NCBI RefSeq assembly: GCF_041734735.1
Contig: NC_134883.1
Location: 19,639,247-19,703,246 of the forward strand
DNA length: 64,000 nt
DNA from: Babylonia areolata
Taxonomy: Eukaryota; Mollusca; Gastropoda; Neogastropoda; Buccinidae
Direction of reading: 5' to 3'
In this document: positions 1 to 10,929 of the stretch, one piece after another
How the letters are laid out: every line of letters starts with the position of its first letter
How positions within the stretch are numbered: position 1 is the stretch's first letter
Translations under genes and position numbers: made by a program
Notes under the pieces: generated by a model
Databases searched by the model: none
What the model saw: the letters and a program-made list of their open reading frames with translations, nothing else
What the model was told of the DNA's origin: nothing

Positions 1-1065
1 TGATAATTAATCTGTAATTTTATGGAAGAATTCCTCTTGATGTTACGTACCAACAAGGTAGCCATGAGTTGTAATATTTTAGAAATATATGTGTTTGTTA
101 CTGGAGGCCAAAAGTCTGACATGTCATTTTTAAGTACTATGAAATATTTTAAAAAATTAAATGGTGTGTGTCTGTTTTGTGTGTGTCTGTGCGTTTTGTT
201 TGTTGTTTGTTTTTTTCCAGTTGTTGAGATTTTAGCAGTCTTGTTCATATTAAAATTGTCAACAGTTTGAGAAAGTTTTGACCAGTTCACATCATGAGCA
301 TTCCAAAATAACAAAACTGATATATATAACTGGCAGCAAGATGTGTTGTAACTAAAGTTCTTCAGCATTACCAACATGAAATATTATATTTTGGTCAAAT
401 GTGCTTTCTTTCTATTATTTGGACATGGTTACCTGCATGAAACATTGTTTTGGTCAGTATGAATGTGTAATGCTGGATTCCAGTTGCCCATCAGGCAGTG
501 AAGTAGACTGGGGATGAAGTGAGTAGTGTGGTGACTGTTTACAATCACTTGTCACAGAGATCTCAGAATCTCTCAGTGACTTGAAGTTGAATAAAGCAGT
601 GTCACATGAGCAGCTGACTTTGAGAAGTTGATGTAATTAACATGTCAGCTGGGGACCCAGACATCAGTGACAGCCTTTGTGCCCTCTCTCGTAAAGATAG
701 TGGTCTCAGCTTGTTCATTTTATAAGCAGCACACATTGTGTCATGTGCAGCATATCCTGACGAGAGGGGCATGGGATAAAGAACAGGCGAGAAAGGAGTT
801 ATTTTCTGCACATTTGATAGTTTACAAAATCCACATTAACATAAAACATGCATGCACATGCAGAGACAAACATTCAGACACAGACAGACACACACGCATG
901 CACTTACGTATGCATGCACGAGTTGAAAATATTTTGTTTTTCTCTTATCATTTTGTCATGGATGCTGTGTCACTTGTGAAGGTGAATGTTCTGTGCTAAT
1001 CATCCACAAATGGCTATTTTGCATAGATTTAAAACACATCAGATGGCAGACCAGTTTCATGAAGC
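1..1065. other. Unassigned single-copy DNA
   Basis: I see no gene, RNA or recognisable mobile element here. Reading frames are short, and one of them runs through a TG-rich stretch near 160-210. The start of the 45-bp minisatellite at about 1065 ends this stretch. Confidence 0.5.
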
Positions 1066-1888
1066 ATTTACAACAGGACATGGTTCAAAGTGCTGGCAGT
1101 GTGTTTATAAAGACCTGTATAAAGCTGTGCTTATAAAGCTCCATGGTTCAGTGAGTTATAACGGTATAAAGCTCCCTGATTCAGTGTGCTGACAGTGTGT
1201 TACAAAGGAATAAAGCTATGGTTATAAAGATCTATGTTTCAGTGTGCTGGCAGTATTTTTATAAAGCTCCATAGTTCATTGTGCTGGTAGTGTGGTTATA
1301 AAGGTATAATTATGTAGCTTCATGGTTCAGTGTGTTGGCAGTGTTGTTATAAAGGCATAAAGTTCCATGGTTCAGTGTACTGGCAGTATTTTTATAAAGC
1401 TCCATGGTTCATTATGCTGGCAGTGTGGTTATAAAGGTATAATTATAAAGCTCCATGGTTCATTGTGCTGGCAGTGTGGTTTTAAAGGCATAAAGCTCCA
1501 TGGTTCAGTGTGTTAGCTGTGTGGTTATAAAGACATAAAGATCCATGGTTCAGTGTGTTGGCTGTGTGGTTATAAACTAATAAAGGTATAAAGCTCCATG
1601 GTTCAGTGTGTTGGCTGTGTGGTTATAAAGACATAAAGCTCCATGGTTCAGTGTGTTGGCTGTGTGGTTATAAAGACATAAAGCTCCATGGTTCAGTGTG
1701 TTGGCAGTGTGGTAAAAAGGTATAAAGCTCCATGGATCAGTGTGTTGGCTGTTTGGTTATAAAGGCATAAAGCTCCATGGTTCAGTGTGTTAGCAGTGTG
1801 GTTATAAAGGTATAAAGCTCCATGGATCAGTGTATTGGCTGTGTGGTTATAAAGGCATAAAGCTGTGGTTATAAAGCTCTGTGTTTCA
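1065..1888. repeat. 45-bp minisatellite, left part
   Basis: The unit contains AAAGCTCCATGGTTCAGTG followed by a TTGGC(A/T)GTGTGGTTATAAAG part. Spacing between identical landmarks at 1635 and 1680 is 45 bp. About 18 copies are present, with many single-base changes and some shortened units, so the array is moderately old. It is interrupted by a SINE and resumes at about 2274. Confidence 0.85.
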
Positions 1889-1900
1889 GTGTGCTGGCAG

Positions 1901-2273
1901 GTGGGTGCATTAGCTGAGTGGTTAAAGCATTGGACTTTCAATCTGAGGGTCACAGGTTGAAATCTCGGTAATGGCACCTGGTGGGTAAAGGGTGCAGATT
2001 TTTCCAATCTTCCATGTCAACATATGTGCAGACTTGCTACTGCCTGAACCCCCTTCATTTGTATACGCAAGCAGAAGATCAAATACACACGTTAAAGATC
2101 CTGTAATCCGTGTCAGCGTTCGGTGGGTCATGGAAGCAAGAAAATACCCAGCATGCACACCTCGAAAACGGAGTATGGCTGCCTACATGGCGGGGTAAAA
2201 ACATCATACATGTAAAAGTCCACTCATATACATACAAGTGAATGTGGGTATTGCAGCCCACAAACAAAGAAAA
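1901..2273 (+). mobile_element. tRNA-derived SINE inserted in the 45-bp array
   Basis: The head carries a pol III A-box-like segment (TTAGCTGAGTGGTTAAAGC, about 1910-1928) and a B-box-like segment (GGTCACAGGTTGAAATC, about 1947-1963), as in a tRNA. The body includes CACACGTTAAAGATCC, which resembles the conserved core of invertebrate MetaSINE-type elements; that family name is from memory and is tentative. The element is flanked by a 12-bp near-duplication, GTGTGCTGGCAG at 1889-1900 and GTGCGCTGGCAG at 2274-2285. The flanks are themselves minisatellite sequence, so insertion followed the first expansion of the array. Confidence 0.75.
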
Positions 2274-2345
2274 GTGCGCTGGCAGTGTTTTTGTAAAGCT
2301 CCATGATTCAGTGTGCTGGCAGTGTGGTTATAAAGCTCCATGGTT
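2274..2345. repeat. 45-bp minisatellite, right part
   Basis: About one and a half units of the same 45-bp repeat seen before the SINE (CTGGCAGTG, TAAAGCTCCATG) continue here, showing that the SINE split a pre-existing array. Confidence 0.75.
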
Positions 2346-2384
2346 GAGTGGCAAGGAAAGGTGAGACCTTGTGAGCAGTGACAG

Positions 2385-2600
2385 CTGGTAGCATCAGCAG
2401 GCTGTTGATTGTTCACCTGACACCTGTTGACTGACACCTGGTAGCATCAGCAGGCTGTTGATTGTTCACCTGACACCTGTTGACTGACACCTGGTAGCAT
2501 CAGCAGGCTGTTGATTGTTCACCTGACACCTGTTCACTGATGGCTGGTAGCATCAGCAGGCTGTTGATTGTTCACCTGACACCTGTTGACTGACACAGTG
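2385..2600. repeat. 53-bp minisatellite
   Basis: GCTGTTGATTGTTCACCTGA recurs at 2401, 2454, 2507 and 2560, a constant 53-bp spacing. The four copies are almost identical, so the expansion is recent. Confidence 0.9.
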
Positions 2601-2932
2601 ACTGCTGGCTGTCTGTTGACAGCTTTCACAGGGAATTCTGATCTTTGTCATTTGATCAGTGTGTTGGAGGTTGTGGGGTGGATAGGGATAGGGATGAAAT
2701 CACACAGCAGTAGTGATATGCTACAACAGAGGTATCCTTGATTTGCATGTCTGAATTGAACATGGTGATTCAGTGTGGTTTTTAACTAGTGCAACAATAT
2801 CACCCAACACTGCTTTCATATTTTTAAAGCAGCCAACTGTACAGTTGTCATTTTCCTGATCAGGATGAATCAACTGATATTTCTCAATATTTATGACATG
2901 TTTATAAAGGAGTATATATATTTTGATATAAA

Positions 2933-2934
<2 letters not shown>

Positions 2935-2994
<60 letters not shown>
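2935..2994. repeat. (AT)n(GT)n microsatellite
   Basis: Alternating AT dinucleotides are followed directly by GT dinucleotides, about 60 bp in total. Confidence 0.95.
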
Positions 2995-2996
<2 letters not shown>

Positions 2997-3229
2997 ATAT
3001 TCATGACATTTGTGAAGGAAACCATTCTGATTAAATTTATTGTGAGATATTGGAGTATGCATATCAGTTTTGGTGTTTATCATAGTTTGAATGGAGTTAA
3101 TGACTTTTGTCTGTTGATGTATTGTAGGTCAGTCTCTCTGGAATGTGTGTGTTGCATGCATGAGTGCATGTACCTATGTTTGTCACTTTGTGTAAGTGCG
3201 TTTGTTTTTTTTTGTGGGTTTGTGTGTGT

Positions 3230-3715
3230 GTGTGTGTGTGAGATGATAGATATGTCAGGGAAACATTGTTGGGTAACTCATGTTAGGAAGATTCTCTGTG
3301 AAACAGGTTTTAATATTGTTTGGCTTCAGCAAGGTGTTGGTAATGTAAAAATCTTTCTTAGTGCTTTGAAGCAAAGGCTTATTGATATGTACATACAAGA
3401 ATGGACTGGATCCTTGAGAGACAGTGACAGATATATGAGCTACACATCGTTTAAAAGTATTTTTGAAAAAGAAGCATACATCTCAAGTATTGATGTGTAC
3501 TGTTACAGAGTAGCTATCACACAACTGAGACTGAATGTATTACCAGTTAGTAATAACATACACCGATACAGTGATTAAACAGATAAAAAGATGTGTTTAT
3601 GCTGTAAATCTTCCATTGAAACTGAAAAACATGTACTGTTTGAGTGTACATTGAAAAGGGATGCAATGAACAGAAGGAAACGTCTTACTCATGGGATTTG
3701 ATATGTTTATGATTC
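3230..3715 (+). pseudogene. Non-LTR retrotransposon relic, ORF2 C-terminal part
   Basis: The plus-strand frame contains WVTHVRKILCETGFNIVW, a run of about 100 residues, then CLCCKSSIETEKHVLFEC in a shifted frame. The same order (NWVSNVQKTLCENGFGIVW, then a Cys-x2-Cys...His-Val...Cys knuckle) occurs in the relic at 58705-59820, so both are the region after the reverse transcriptase in one LINE family. An in-frame stop near 3576 separates the two parts. No RT core is present. The C-rich, CT-rich segment that follows may be the element's 3' end. Confidence 0.65.
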
Positions 3716-3765
3716 AATATTGCTGCCACATCCATCCCATTTCCCTACCTCCTACCCCCTTGACC

Positions 3766-3775
3766 CCCCCCCCCC

Positions 3776-3811
<36 letters not shown>

Positions 3812-3932
3812 TTGTTCCCCTATGCCCCATCTCCCCCACCCTCCTAACCCTCCCCCCCCCCCTCACCTCCATGTGTTTGTATAAGGGCCTATGGCCAATG
3901 TACAATAAACAATTCAGTGTAAAGTGTTCTCT

Positions 3933-3973
<41 letters not shown>
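3766..3973. repeat. C-rich tract and (CT)n microsatellite
   Basis: An almost pure C run near 3766-3811 is followed by more C-rich sequence and a (CT)n run at about 3943-3972. Frames through it give polyproline or polyglycine and are not coding. Confidence 0.9.
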
Positions 3974-3975
<2 letters not shown>

Positions 3976-4194
3976 GTTATCATGATTAGGGATGGTTACA
4001 TATTTATGCATAAGCAAGTGTACTCATTTGTGAGTGTGAATTGTCCGTTTCAGTATTTGTATAATTTTATCTTTCTTGTTATGACATTATTTTGTTCTTT
4101 CTCTCTTCTTTTTATCATTATTTATTTTAACTTATTTACTTAGAAGTAGTAGTAGTAGTGATAGTAGTAGTAGTGTATTTTTTTTATTTTGTTT

Positions 4195-4325
4195 TGTTTG
4201 CTTGTTTAATTTCTTTGCCCTGAGGGCCAGATGAAAAAAAGCATGTCCTTGCTTATTCCACTTCCCTCATTAAAGAAAATTCATTAATTCATTTATTCAT
4301 TCATTCATTCTCTCTCTCTCTCTCT
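4195..4325 (+). mobile_element. Probable LINE 3' end with (ATTC)n tail
   Basis: The segment TTTGCCCTGAGGGCCAGATG, then TTAAAGAAAATTCAT and an (ATTC)n run followed by (CT)n, has the look of a CR1-like LINE 3' terminus, where a short tandem tail replaces poly(A). No coding part is attached. Confidence 0.35.
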
Positions 4326-4439
4326 GTGTCTCACCTAACTGCATGCTGGTAGAAACTCCAGAACTGCTTCTTGTTATGAGGTGTGGTACCATGGTGGCAG
4401 AAAAGCTGACCATGTTATTCAGTGGTTCAAACAGAGGTG

Positions 4440-5037
4440 TGGAGCACAGCATCTTCATGTGTTTATTATTGTCTGTGAGTGAGTGTGACAGACTTTCTTT
4501 TCACAACTACTGAATTTTGCTGGGTACCCTCTTATGTTGGTATAAAAGGAAATGGAATGGCCGACAGATCAGCAAAAAAGGGTTCGTAAAGAACCGAGAA
4601 TACTTTGGAAATAGTTATCCAACAGTTTCAGAATGTTGCAGACTTCTGGAGTCTTCCATATGGAGCAGATGTCAAGTTAGTGCTTATGACAGGATTACAT
4701 ACCCAAAGGAAAAGGGGCTAACAACTGAAATTACACAATACAAATTGATGGATTTCCCATTGTTCTACCATAGACTGGTAACCTCTCTGGTGTCTCAAAT
4801 AAGACTAGAACCTTTCAAGACAAAGTTTAGCAAAAACGTTTATTGTGTTTGTGGTAAACAGATCACACAAAATCATATTTTGTTTCAGTGTCAAACGATT
4901 GCCAGGTTACATCCAAAGTCAAATAAAGTTAGAACATTTTCAGAACAAAACATAGAAGAAATAATGTCCAACCAGTTACAGTTGACTGAAATTGCCGAAT
5001 CCCTGTTACATAGCCCAGTAGGAGTGTTTCTGTGATG
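4440..5037 (+). pseudogene. LINE relic: RNase H end and C-terminal region
   Basis: One plus-strand frame reads FCWVPSYVGIKGNGMADRSA (about 4515-4575), which matches the last RNase H motif of I/Jockey-type LINEs, with the conserved Asp in the ADRSAK context. After one frameshift near 4580 a second frame runs about 150 residues and ends with CVCGKQITQNHILFQC, a Cys/His knuckle of the type found after RNase H in these elements. The reverse transcriptase is missing. The clade is not certain. Confidence 0.65.
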
Positions 5038-5214
5038 CTGTCTCCTGATATTGAATTCTATTGATTTTTTTATATATTGGTACTTATGTTGTTAATTGAT
5101 TGCTGTTACACAGATATTTATGAATTGTTGATTCCATTATTCCAGTTTATCCCCTTTGTTTTTTGTTTTTTTTCTTTGTATCCCCCTTTAACCACCATCT
5201 CCAACCCCAAATCA

Positions 5215-5220
5215 CACACA

Positions 5221-5254
<34 letters not shown>

Positions 5255-5335
5255 TAATGTGTATACACACATATACACACACACATGTGTATACACACAC
5301 ATACACACACACACGCGCGTGCGCACACACACACT
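5215..5335. repeat. (CA)n microsatellite with TA and GC interruptions
   Basis: CA dinucleotides with short CATGTGTA and GCGCGTGC interruptions. It separates the plus-strand LINE relic from the minus-strand RT relic. Confidence 0.95.
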
Positions 5336-5965
5336 GCATGACTGCATACTTCCCTATGTTTAACGCCACTTGTGCACATAATCTGACAAAATTCCCACCA
5401 CATTTAACTCTGGATTTCACACAGTTGTCCATACTCATTACACATTGAAGAATTTACTTTGAATACCATTTTTGAACAGAACTGCCCATAACATGCTTCA
5501 ATTTGCAGAATTGAAGGTTTTCTCAAGAAAAGCCATAACATGCTTCAATTTGCAGAATTGAAGGTTTTCTCAAGAAAAGCTACATTATAATTTACAATTG
5601 AAAGAACTGTTTCTGTATAAAGGACATCAGAGTAAACATGATCCACTATAGAATAGTTGTGTGTTAATTCGGCCTGAAACTCTCCAGTAATATTATTTCC
5701 TTCTCCCCATTCCTGTCATCTGTGGTTAATGATTCTACTGTACCTCTTATTTGTAACATTGCAGAGAGAAATGCCTTGATAGTTACTGGGATTATCTACA
5801 TTACCTTTCTAAGTTATAGAGGGGAAGAAAGATGGATCACAACTTTTTTTCAGGGTAAATTCATTTATCAGAAAGACTGTCAAAAAAGAACACCAGACTG
5901 TATCAGTTTTACATTTATTTTTGAAAAGTTTTCAAATAATGCCGTCCGGCCCAGCAGTTTTACAG
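5330..5965 (-). pseudogene. LINE reverse-transcriptase relic (minus strand)
   Basis: On the minus strand, from right to left, I read LLGPDGI, then GNVDNPSNYQGISLCNVTNK (RT motif around 5760-5820), ITGEFQAELTHNYSIVDHV, VAFLEKTFNSAN (the position of the first catalytic Asp motif, normally F-x-K-A-F-D), and CTSGVKHREVC (matching the SGVKQGD motif). The order and content are those of a non-LTR RT. It carries several stops and frameshifts and a 47-bp internal tandem duplication. It may belong to the same family as the plus-strand relics at 41.9 and 58.7 kb. Confidence 0.7.
5485..5580. repeat. 47-bp tandem duplication inside the RT relic
   Basis: CATAACATGCTTCAATTTGC begins at 5487 and again at 5534, and the two 47-bp copies appear identical. 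It duplicates part of the catalytic-motif region of the LINE relic. Confidence 0.9.
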
Positions 5966-6144
5966 TTGTTTTTGTTTTGTTTTGTTTTGTTTTAATCTAC
6001 TAAAGCAGGATAATGGCAGGTGAAGACTTAGAGAGAGGACAATCCAGGGTGATATTTGTGAACTTTGCCCTGTTGGCTTAGAGTCAGGCTGGCCTGACCT
6101 GAATCATAGGAACCTGCATGAACTTTTTTTTTCACATGAAATAT

Positions 6145-6192
<48 letters not shown>

Positions 6193-6980
6193 AGTGGACA
6201 ATACTATACTGTATAATTCCAAATTGGAGAACGGCAGTTGCAGTTAATGTGCACCATGGATACCATGTGTCCCTGGTTTAATGTGCCGTGGTTTATTAAT
6301 AAGATAATAGGCTGGCTGTGTGCCTGACTTCAGAACATCGTGCATCAAGTGCCTGTGGTGGTGACAGTGAGGGTGGGACAGGGTGTGGGTGGGATGACAC
6401 AGGAGTTTCCCACAGCAACTGATTACACCCCACCCCACCCACACACACACACACACACACCTACACATGCACACACATTCTCACATGTCTTTCCAGGCTT
6501 GGGGTGGCAACTGTTAAAGTACAACAGGTTTGTTTTGCCGAAAAAAAGCAGAGATGTCTATACGTGAAGTGCAGTTCTTAGGCCCTATTGTTCCAACACT
6601 GGGCCCACATTACATACATGCGGAGAACTGAAGAGAATGGGAAGAGGTGTGGTGATGTAAGCTGTTCAAGCTGTTATTGGTGAGATCATCCAGCGATCTC
6701 AGACAGCACTCAACTGCTGTAACACTTGTTTCCTGGTTGTAGGGTTGGACTGGAAGGGGTCAGGCATGTGCTGTTGGACTGAAAGGGTCTTGGCCTGCTT
6801 TGTGCAGTTGTTGGCAGTTTGGGTGTGAAGGTGGTGTGAATCTCTTGAGTGGGAACTCTAAGACATATTTCTTTTGTTGAGTCTTGTGGATTGTTTTTTT
6901 CTGATTCAACTGAATATACAGTTTTTGTCCAGCATTGTCGTCAGATTTTGTTGAATTTGGTTGGTTTGCTGTCTGTCTGT
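5966..6980. other. Unassigned sequence with CT and CA microsatellites
   Basis: This stretch holds a (CT)n run at about 6149-6188 and a short CA run at about 6438-6475. Otherwise I see no supported gene or element. Confidence 0.4.
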
Positions 6981-7415
6981 CTCCTGGTCTGTCTTTCTGT
7001 CTCACGCCATGTAGCTTTACATTCTTTTTCCTTACTCTCTGTCCTGGTCTGTCTTTCTGTCTCACGCCATGTAGCTTTACATTCTTTTTCCTTATTCTCT
7101 GTCCTGGTCTGTCTTTCTGTCTCACGCCATGTAGCTTTACATTCATTTTTCCTTATTCTCTGTCCTGGTCTGTCTTTCTGTCTCATGCCATGTAGCTTTG
7201 CATTCTTTTTCCTTATTCTCTGTCCTGGTCTGTCTTTCTGTCTCACGCCATGTAGCTTTACATTCCTTTTCCTTATTCTCTGTCCTGGTCTGTCTTTCTG
7301 TCTCACGCCATGTAGCTTTACATTCATTTTTCCTTATTCTCTGTCCTGGTCTGTCTTTCTGTCTCACGCCATGTAGCTTTACATTCATTTTTCCTTATTC
7401 TCTGTCCTGGTCTCT
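6980..7415. repeat. 60-61-bp minisatellite
   Basis: TCTCACGCCATGTAGCTTTA recurs about every 60 bp, seven copies, nearly identical except for one-base indels. Because 60 is divisible by three, open frames run through it on both strands; these are not genes. A (CT)n tract follows. Confidence 0.9.
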
Positions 7416-7424
7416 ATTTTCTTT

Positions 7425-7473
7425 TATTATTTTTTCTTCTCTCTCTCTCTCTGTCTCTCTCTCTCTCTGTCTC

Positions 7474-7535
<62 letters not shown>

Positions 7536-7552
7536 CCTCTGTCTCAGTCTCT
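7425..7552. repeat. (CT)n microsatellite with GT interruptions
   Basis: About 125 bp of CTCTCT with occasional CTGTCT, directly downstream of the 60-bp array. Confidence 0.95.
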
Positions 7553-7689
7553 CCTAGATTATGTCTTGAAGCTGTCTAACATGTCCCTTCCTCACTCTCT
7601 TTTGCCATCTTTCTTCATTTGGTGTCTCTGTGTCAGAGATTGAACTGTCTTCATCACACGTCTCCAGTATATAGAAAGACTGACTTGAA

Positions 7690-8155
7690 GAGTTTGGTGT
7701 GTGTGACGGTTTATTGTGTGTGTGTGATGGTTTATTGGTGTATGTGTGACAGTTTATTGGTGTGTGTGTGACGGTTTATTGATGTGTGTGACGGTTTAGT
7801 GTGTGTGTGTGTAACGGTTTATTGGTGTGTGTGTGACGGTTTATTGGTGTGTGTAACGGTTTATTGTGTGTGTGTGTGTGTGTGTAACGGTTTATTGGTG
7901 TGTGTGTGACGGTTTATTGATGTGTGTGACGGTTTATTGTGTGTGTGTGTGTGTGTAACGGTTTATTGGTGTGTGTTTGACAGTTTATTGGTGTGTGTAA
8001 CGGTTTATTGTGTGTGTGTGTGTGTATGACAGTTTATTGTGTGTGTGTGTGTGACGGTTTATTGTGTGTGTGTGTCAGCTTATTGTGTGTGTGTGATGGT
8101 TTATTGGTGTGTGTGTGATGGTTTATTGGTGTGTGTGTGACGGTTTATTGGGGAA
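7690..8155. repeat. 20-30-bp minisatellite, TG-rich
   Basis: The unit is a GT run of variable length followed by GACGGTTTATTG. About 20 copies are present. Variation is mainly in the length of the GT part, suggesting slippage inside a minisatellite unit. Confidence 0.9.
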
Positions 8156-8500
8156 TTGAACAGTTCACATGTGTTTCATCCCCATGCTGTTCTCCGACTG
8201 TGAAATGATACTGCACACAACACCGTGGTTTGTACCTAGTGCAGGAAATGACGATGAGCAGAACAGAGAGGTCTGCCCTCCAAGGGTGAGAGTCAACATC
8301 GCTAACTACATTGATCAGTCAGGGGCCAGTGGCTGCTGTTTGCAGGTATTCAGGCAACAGTCAGGTTAGCACATTTCTGAAATCACCTGCTTTGAACTGT
8401 AGTGGTGCATGTGTGGAACAAAGTGAATTGTTTGTGGAGCAGAACAAAGTACAGTGGCCTTATCTTCAGGTCAATTCAACATTGAGCTGAGTTCAGTTAA
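8156..8500. other. Unassigned sequence between arrays
   Basis: The stretch is not repetitive and has a 66-residue open frame with no family resemblance I can name. No splice or promoter signal convinces me. Confidence 0.4.
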
Positions 8501-8740
8501 AAGATATCCCCACACAGCAGTCAGTACTCTATTAGTACATCGGATTGCACTCACTAAGTGCATGATGTGTGCTCAGTATTTTGTTAGTACACCTACTTGC
8601 ACTCTTGTAGTGCATGATGTGTGGTCATTATTCTGTTAGTACACCTGCTTGCACTATTTATATTGTAGTGCATGATGAGTGCTCAGTATTCTGTTAGTAC
8701 ACCTGCTTGCACTCGTGTAGTGCATGATGCACTCAGTCAT
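8500..8740. repeat. Degenerate 53-60-bp minisatellite
   Basis: About four copies share GTTAGTACACCTGCTTGCAC followed by GTAGTGCATGATG. Copies differ at several positions and by indels. Confidence 0.75.
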
Positions 8741-8845
8741 TTTGAAAGGTGAAGGTAACTGAGGAGAGAAAGAGTGGACAACAAGAAGAGCAAATATTCT
8801 CCATGATTTCTCTTTCTCCCTCTCTCCCTCTCTCTTTCTCCCTCC

Positions 8846-8852
<7 letters not shown>

Positions 8853-8918
<66 letters not shown>

Positions 8919-9022
8919 TCACGCACTCACTCACTCACAGACTCCCACCCCCACACACAAACACATACATACACACACTCACAGTTACAGAGTTTAACAA
9001 ACACACATGCACGTGTGCATGC

Positions 9023-9067
<45 letters not shown>
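8853..9067. repeat. (CA)n microsatellites
   Basis: Two long CA runs (about 8857-8912 and 9025-9064) are joined by CA-rich sequence. A CT-rich tract precedes the first. Confidence 0.95.
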
Positions 9068-9068
<1 letters not shown>

Positions 9069-9164
9069 AGTTACACACATGTCTTTTCCCACTGAATTTT
9101 TTTTCTCTCCTCCCCTCTCCCTTCCCACTTTCCCCCCTTCATTAAAGAAACACTCAGATTGACA

Positions 9165-10925
9165 GAGGGAGGAAGTGGAAAAAAAAACCCAGACTGACAG
9201 AGGGAGGGAGTGGAAAGACAAAGACTTGACAGAGGGAGGGAGTGGAAAGACACAGACTGACAGAGGGGGGGGGGGAATGGAAAGACACAGATTGATAGGG
9301 GGGTGGGGAGGGAGTGGAAAGACAGACTGACAGGTGGGAGGGGGGTGGGGTGGAAAGACACAGACTGACAGGGGGTTGGGGAGGGAGTGGAAAGACACAG
9401 ACTGACAGAGGAAGAGACGGAGTGGAATTCCACAGATTGACAGAGGGAGGGAGGGAGTGGAAAGACACAGATTGACAGAGGGAGGGAGGGAGTGGAAAGA
9501 CACAGATTGACAGAGGGAGGGAGGGAGTGGAAAGACACAGATTGACATAGGGAGGGAGGGAGTGGAAAGACACAGATTGACAGAGGGAGGGAGGGAGTGG
9601 AAAAACAAAGACTGACAGAGGAAGGGAGTGGAAAGACACAGACTGACAGAAGGGGGGGTGGGGTGGAAAGACACAGACTGACAGAAGGGGGGGGGGGAGG
9701 GAGTGGAAAGACACAGACTGACAGAGGGGGGGAGTGGAAAGACACAGACTGACAGAGGAAGGGAGGGAGTGGAAATCCACAGATTGACAGAGGGGGGAGT
9801 GGAAAGACACAGATTGACAGAGGGAGGGAGTGGAAACAGATTGACAGAGGGAGAGAGAAGAAAGACTCTGACAGAGGGAGGGAGTGGAAAGACACAGATT
9901 GACAGAGGGGGAGTGGAAAGACACAGATTGACAGAGGGAGGGAAGGAGTGGAAAGACACAGATTGACAGAGGGGGGGGGGGGGGTGGAAAGACACAGATT
10001 GACAGAGGGAGGGAGAGGAAAGACACAGACTGACGGAGGGAGGGAGAGGAAAGACACAGACTGACAGAGGGAGGGAGAGGAAAGACACAGACTGACAGAG
10101 GGAGGGAGAGGAAAGACACAGACTGACAGAGGGAGGGAGGGAGAGGAAAGACACAGATTGACAGAGGGAGGCAGGGAATGGAAAGACTCAGATTGACAGA
10201 GGGAGGGAGTAGAAAGACATAGATTGACAGAGCGGGAGTGGAAAGACACGGATTGACGGAGGGAGGGAAGGAGTGGAAAGACACAGATTGACAGAGCGGG
10301 AGTGGAAAGACACGGATTGACAGAGGGAGGGAAGGAGTGGAAAGACACAGATTGACATGGGGGGGAGGGGAAGACACAGATTGACAGAGGGAGGGAGAGG
10401 AAAGACACAGACTGACAGAGGGAGGGAGAGGAAAGACAGACTGACAGAGGGAGGGAGGGAGAGGAAAGACACAGATTGACAGAGGGAGGGAAGGAGTGGA
10501 AAGACACAGATTGACAGAGGGAGGGAAGGAGTGGAAAGACTCAGATTTACAGAGGGAGGGAGAGGAAAGACAGATTGACAGAGGGAGGGAAGGAGTGGAA
10601 AGACACAGATTGACAGAGGGAGGGAGTAGAAAGACACAGATTGACAGAGGGGGAGAGGAAAGACACAGACTGACAGAGGGAGGGAGGGAGTGGAAAGACA
10701 GATTGACAGAGGGAGGGAGGGAGAGGAAAGACACAGCCTGACAGAAGGAGGGAGAGGAAAGAGACAGACTGACACAGGGAGGGAGGGGAGTGGAAAGACA
10801 CAGACTGACAGAGGGAGGAAGTGGAAAGACACAGACTGACAGAGGGAGGGAGTGAAAAGACAGATTGACAGAGGGAGGGAGTGGAAAGACAGATTGACAG
10901 GGAGGGAGTGGAAAGACACACACTC
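9165..10925. repeat. 1.76-kb purine-strand minisatellite, unit about 31-36 bp
   Basis: The unit combines GACAGAGGGAGGGAGTGG and AAAGACACAGATT. About 50 copies are present with variable G-run lengths (up to 12 G). The plus strand is overwhelmingly G and A, so the opposite strand gives very long Ser/Leu/Pro/Cys-type frames that are artefacts. GGGAGGGAGG-type runs could form G-quadruplex or triplex structures; that is inference from composition. Confidence 0.9.
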
Positions 10926-10929
10926 ACAG

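Noticed and set aside
1901-1975. A functional tRNA gene
   Set aside because: A- and B-box motifs are present, but the sequence cannot form a full cloverleaf by eye and continues into a SINE body with target duplication.
5722-6003. 93-codon plus-strand frame
   Set aside because: The opposite strand encodes recognisable RT motifs, so this frame is a shadow of the LINE relic.
9071-10923. Very long minus-strand frames (386 to 589 codons) rich in Ser, Leu, Pro and Cys
   Set aside because: They run entirely through the purine-rich minisatellite, are open in more than one frame at once, and have no domain. They reflect lack of stop codons in a CT-rich strand.
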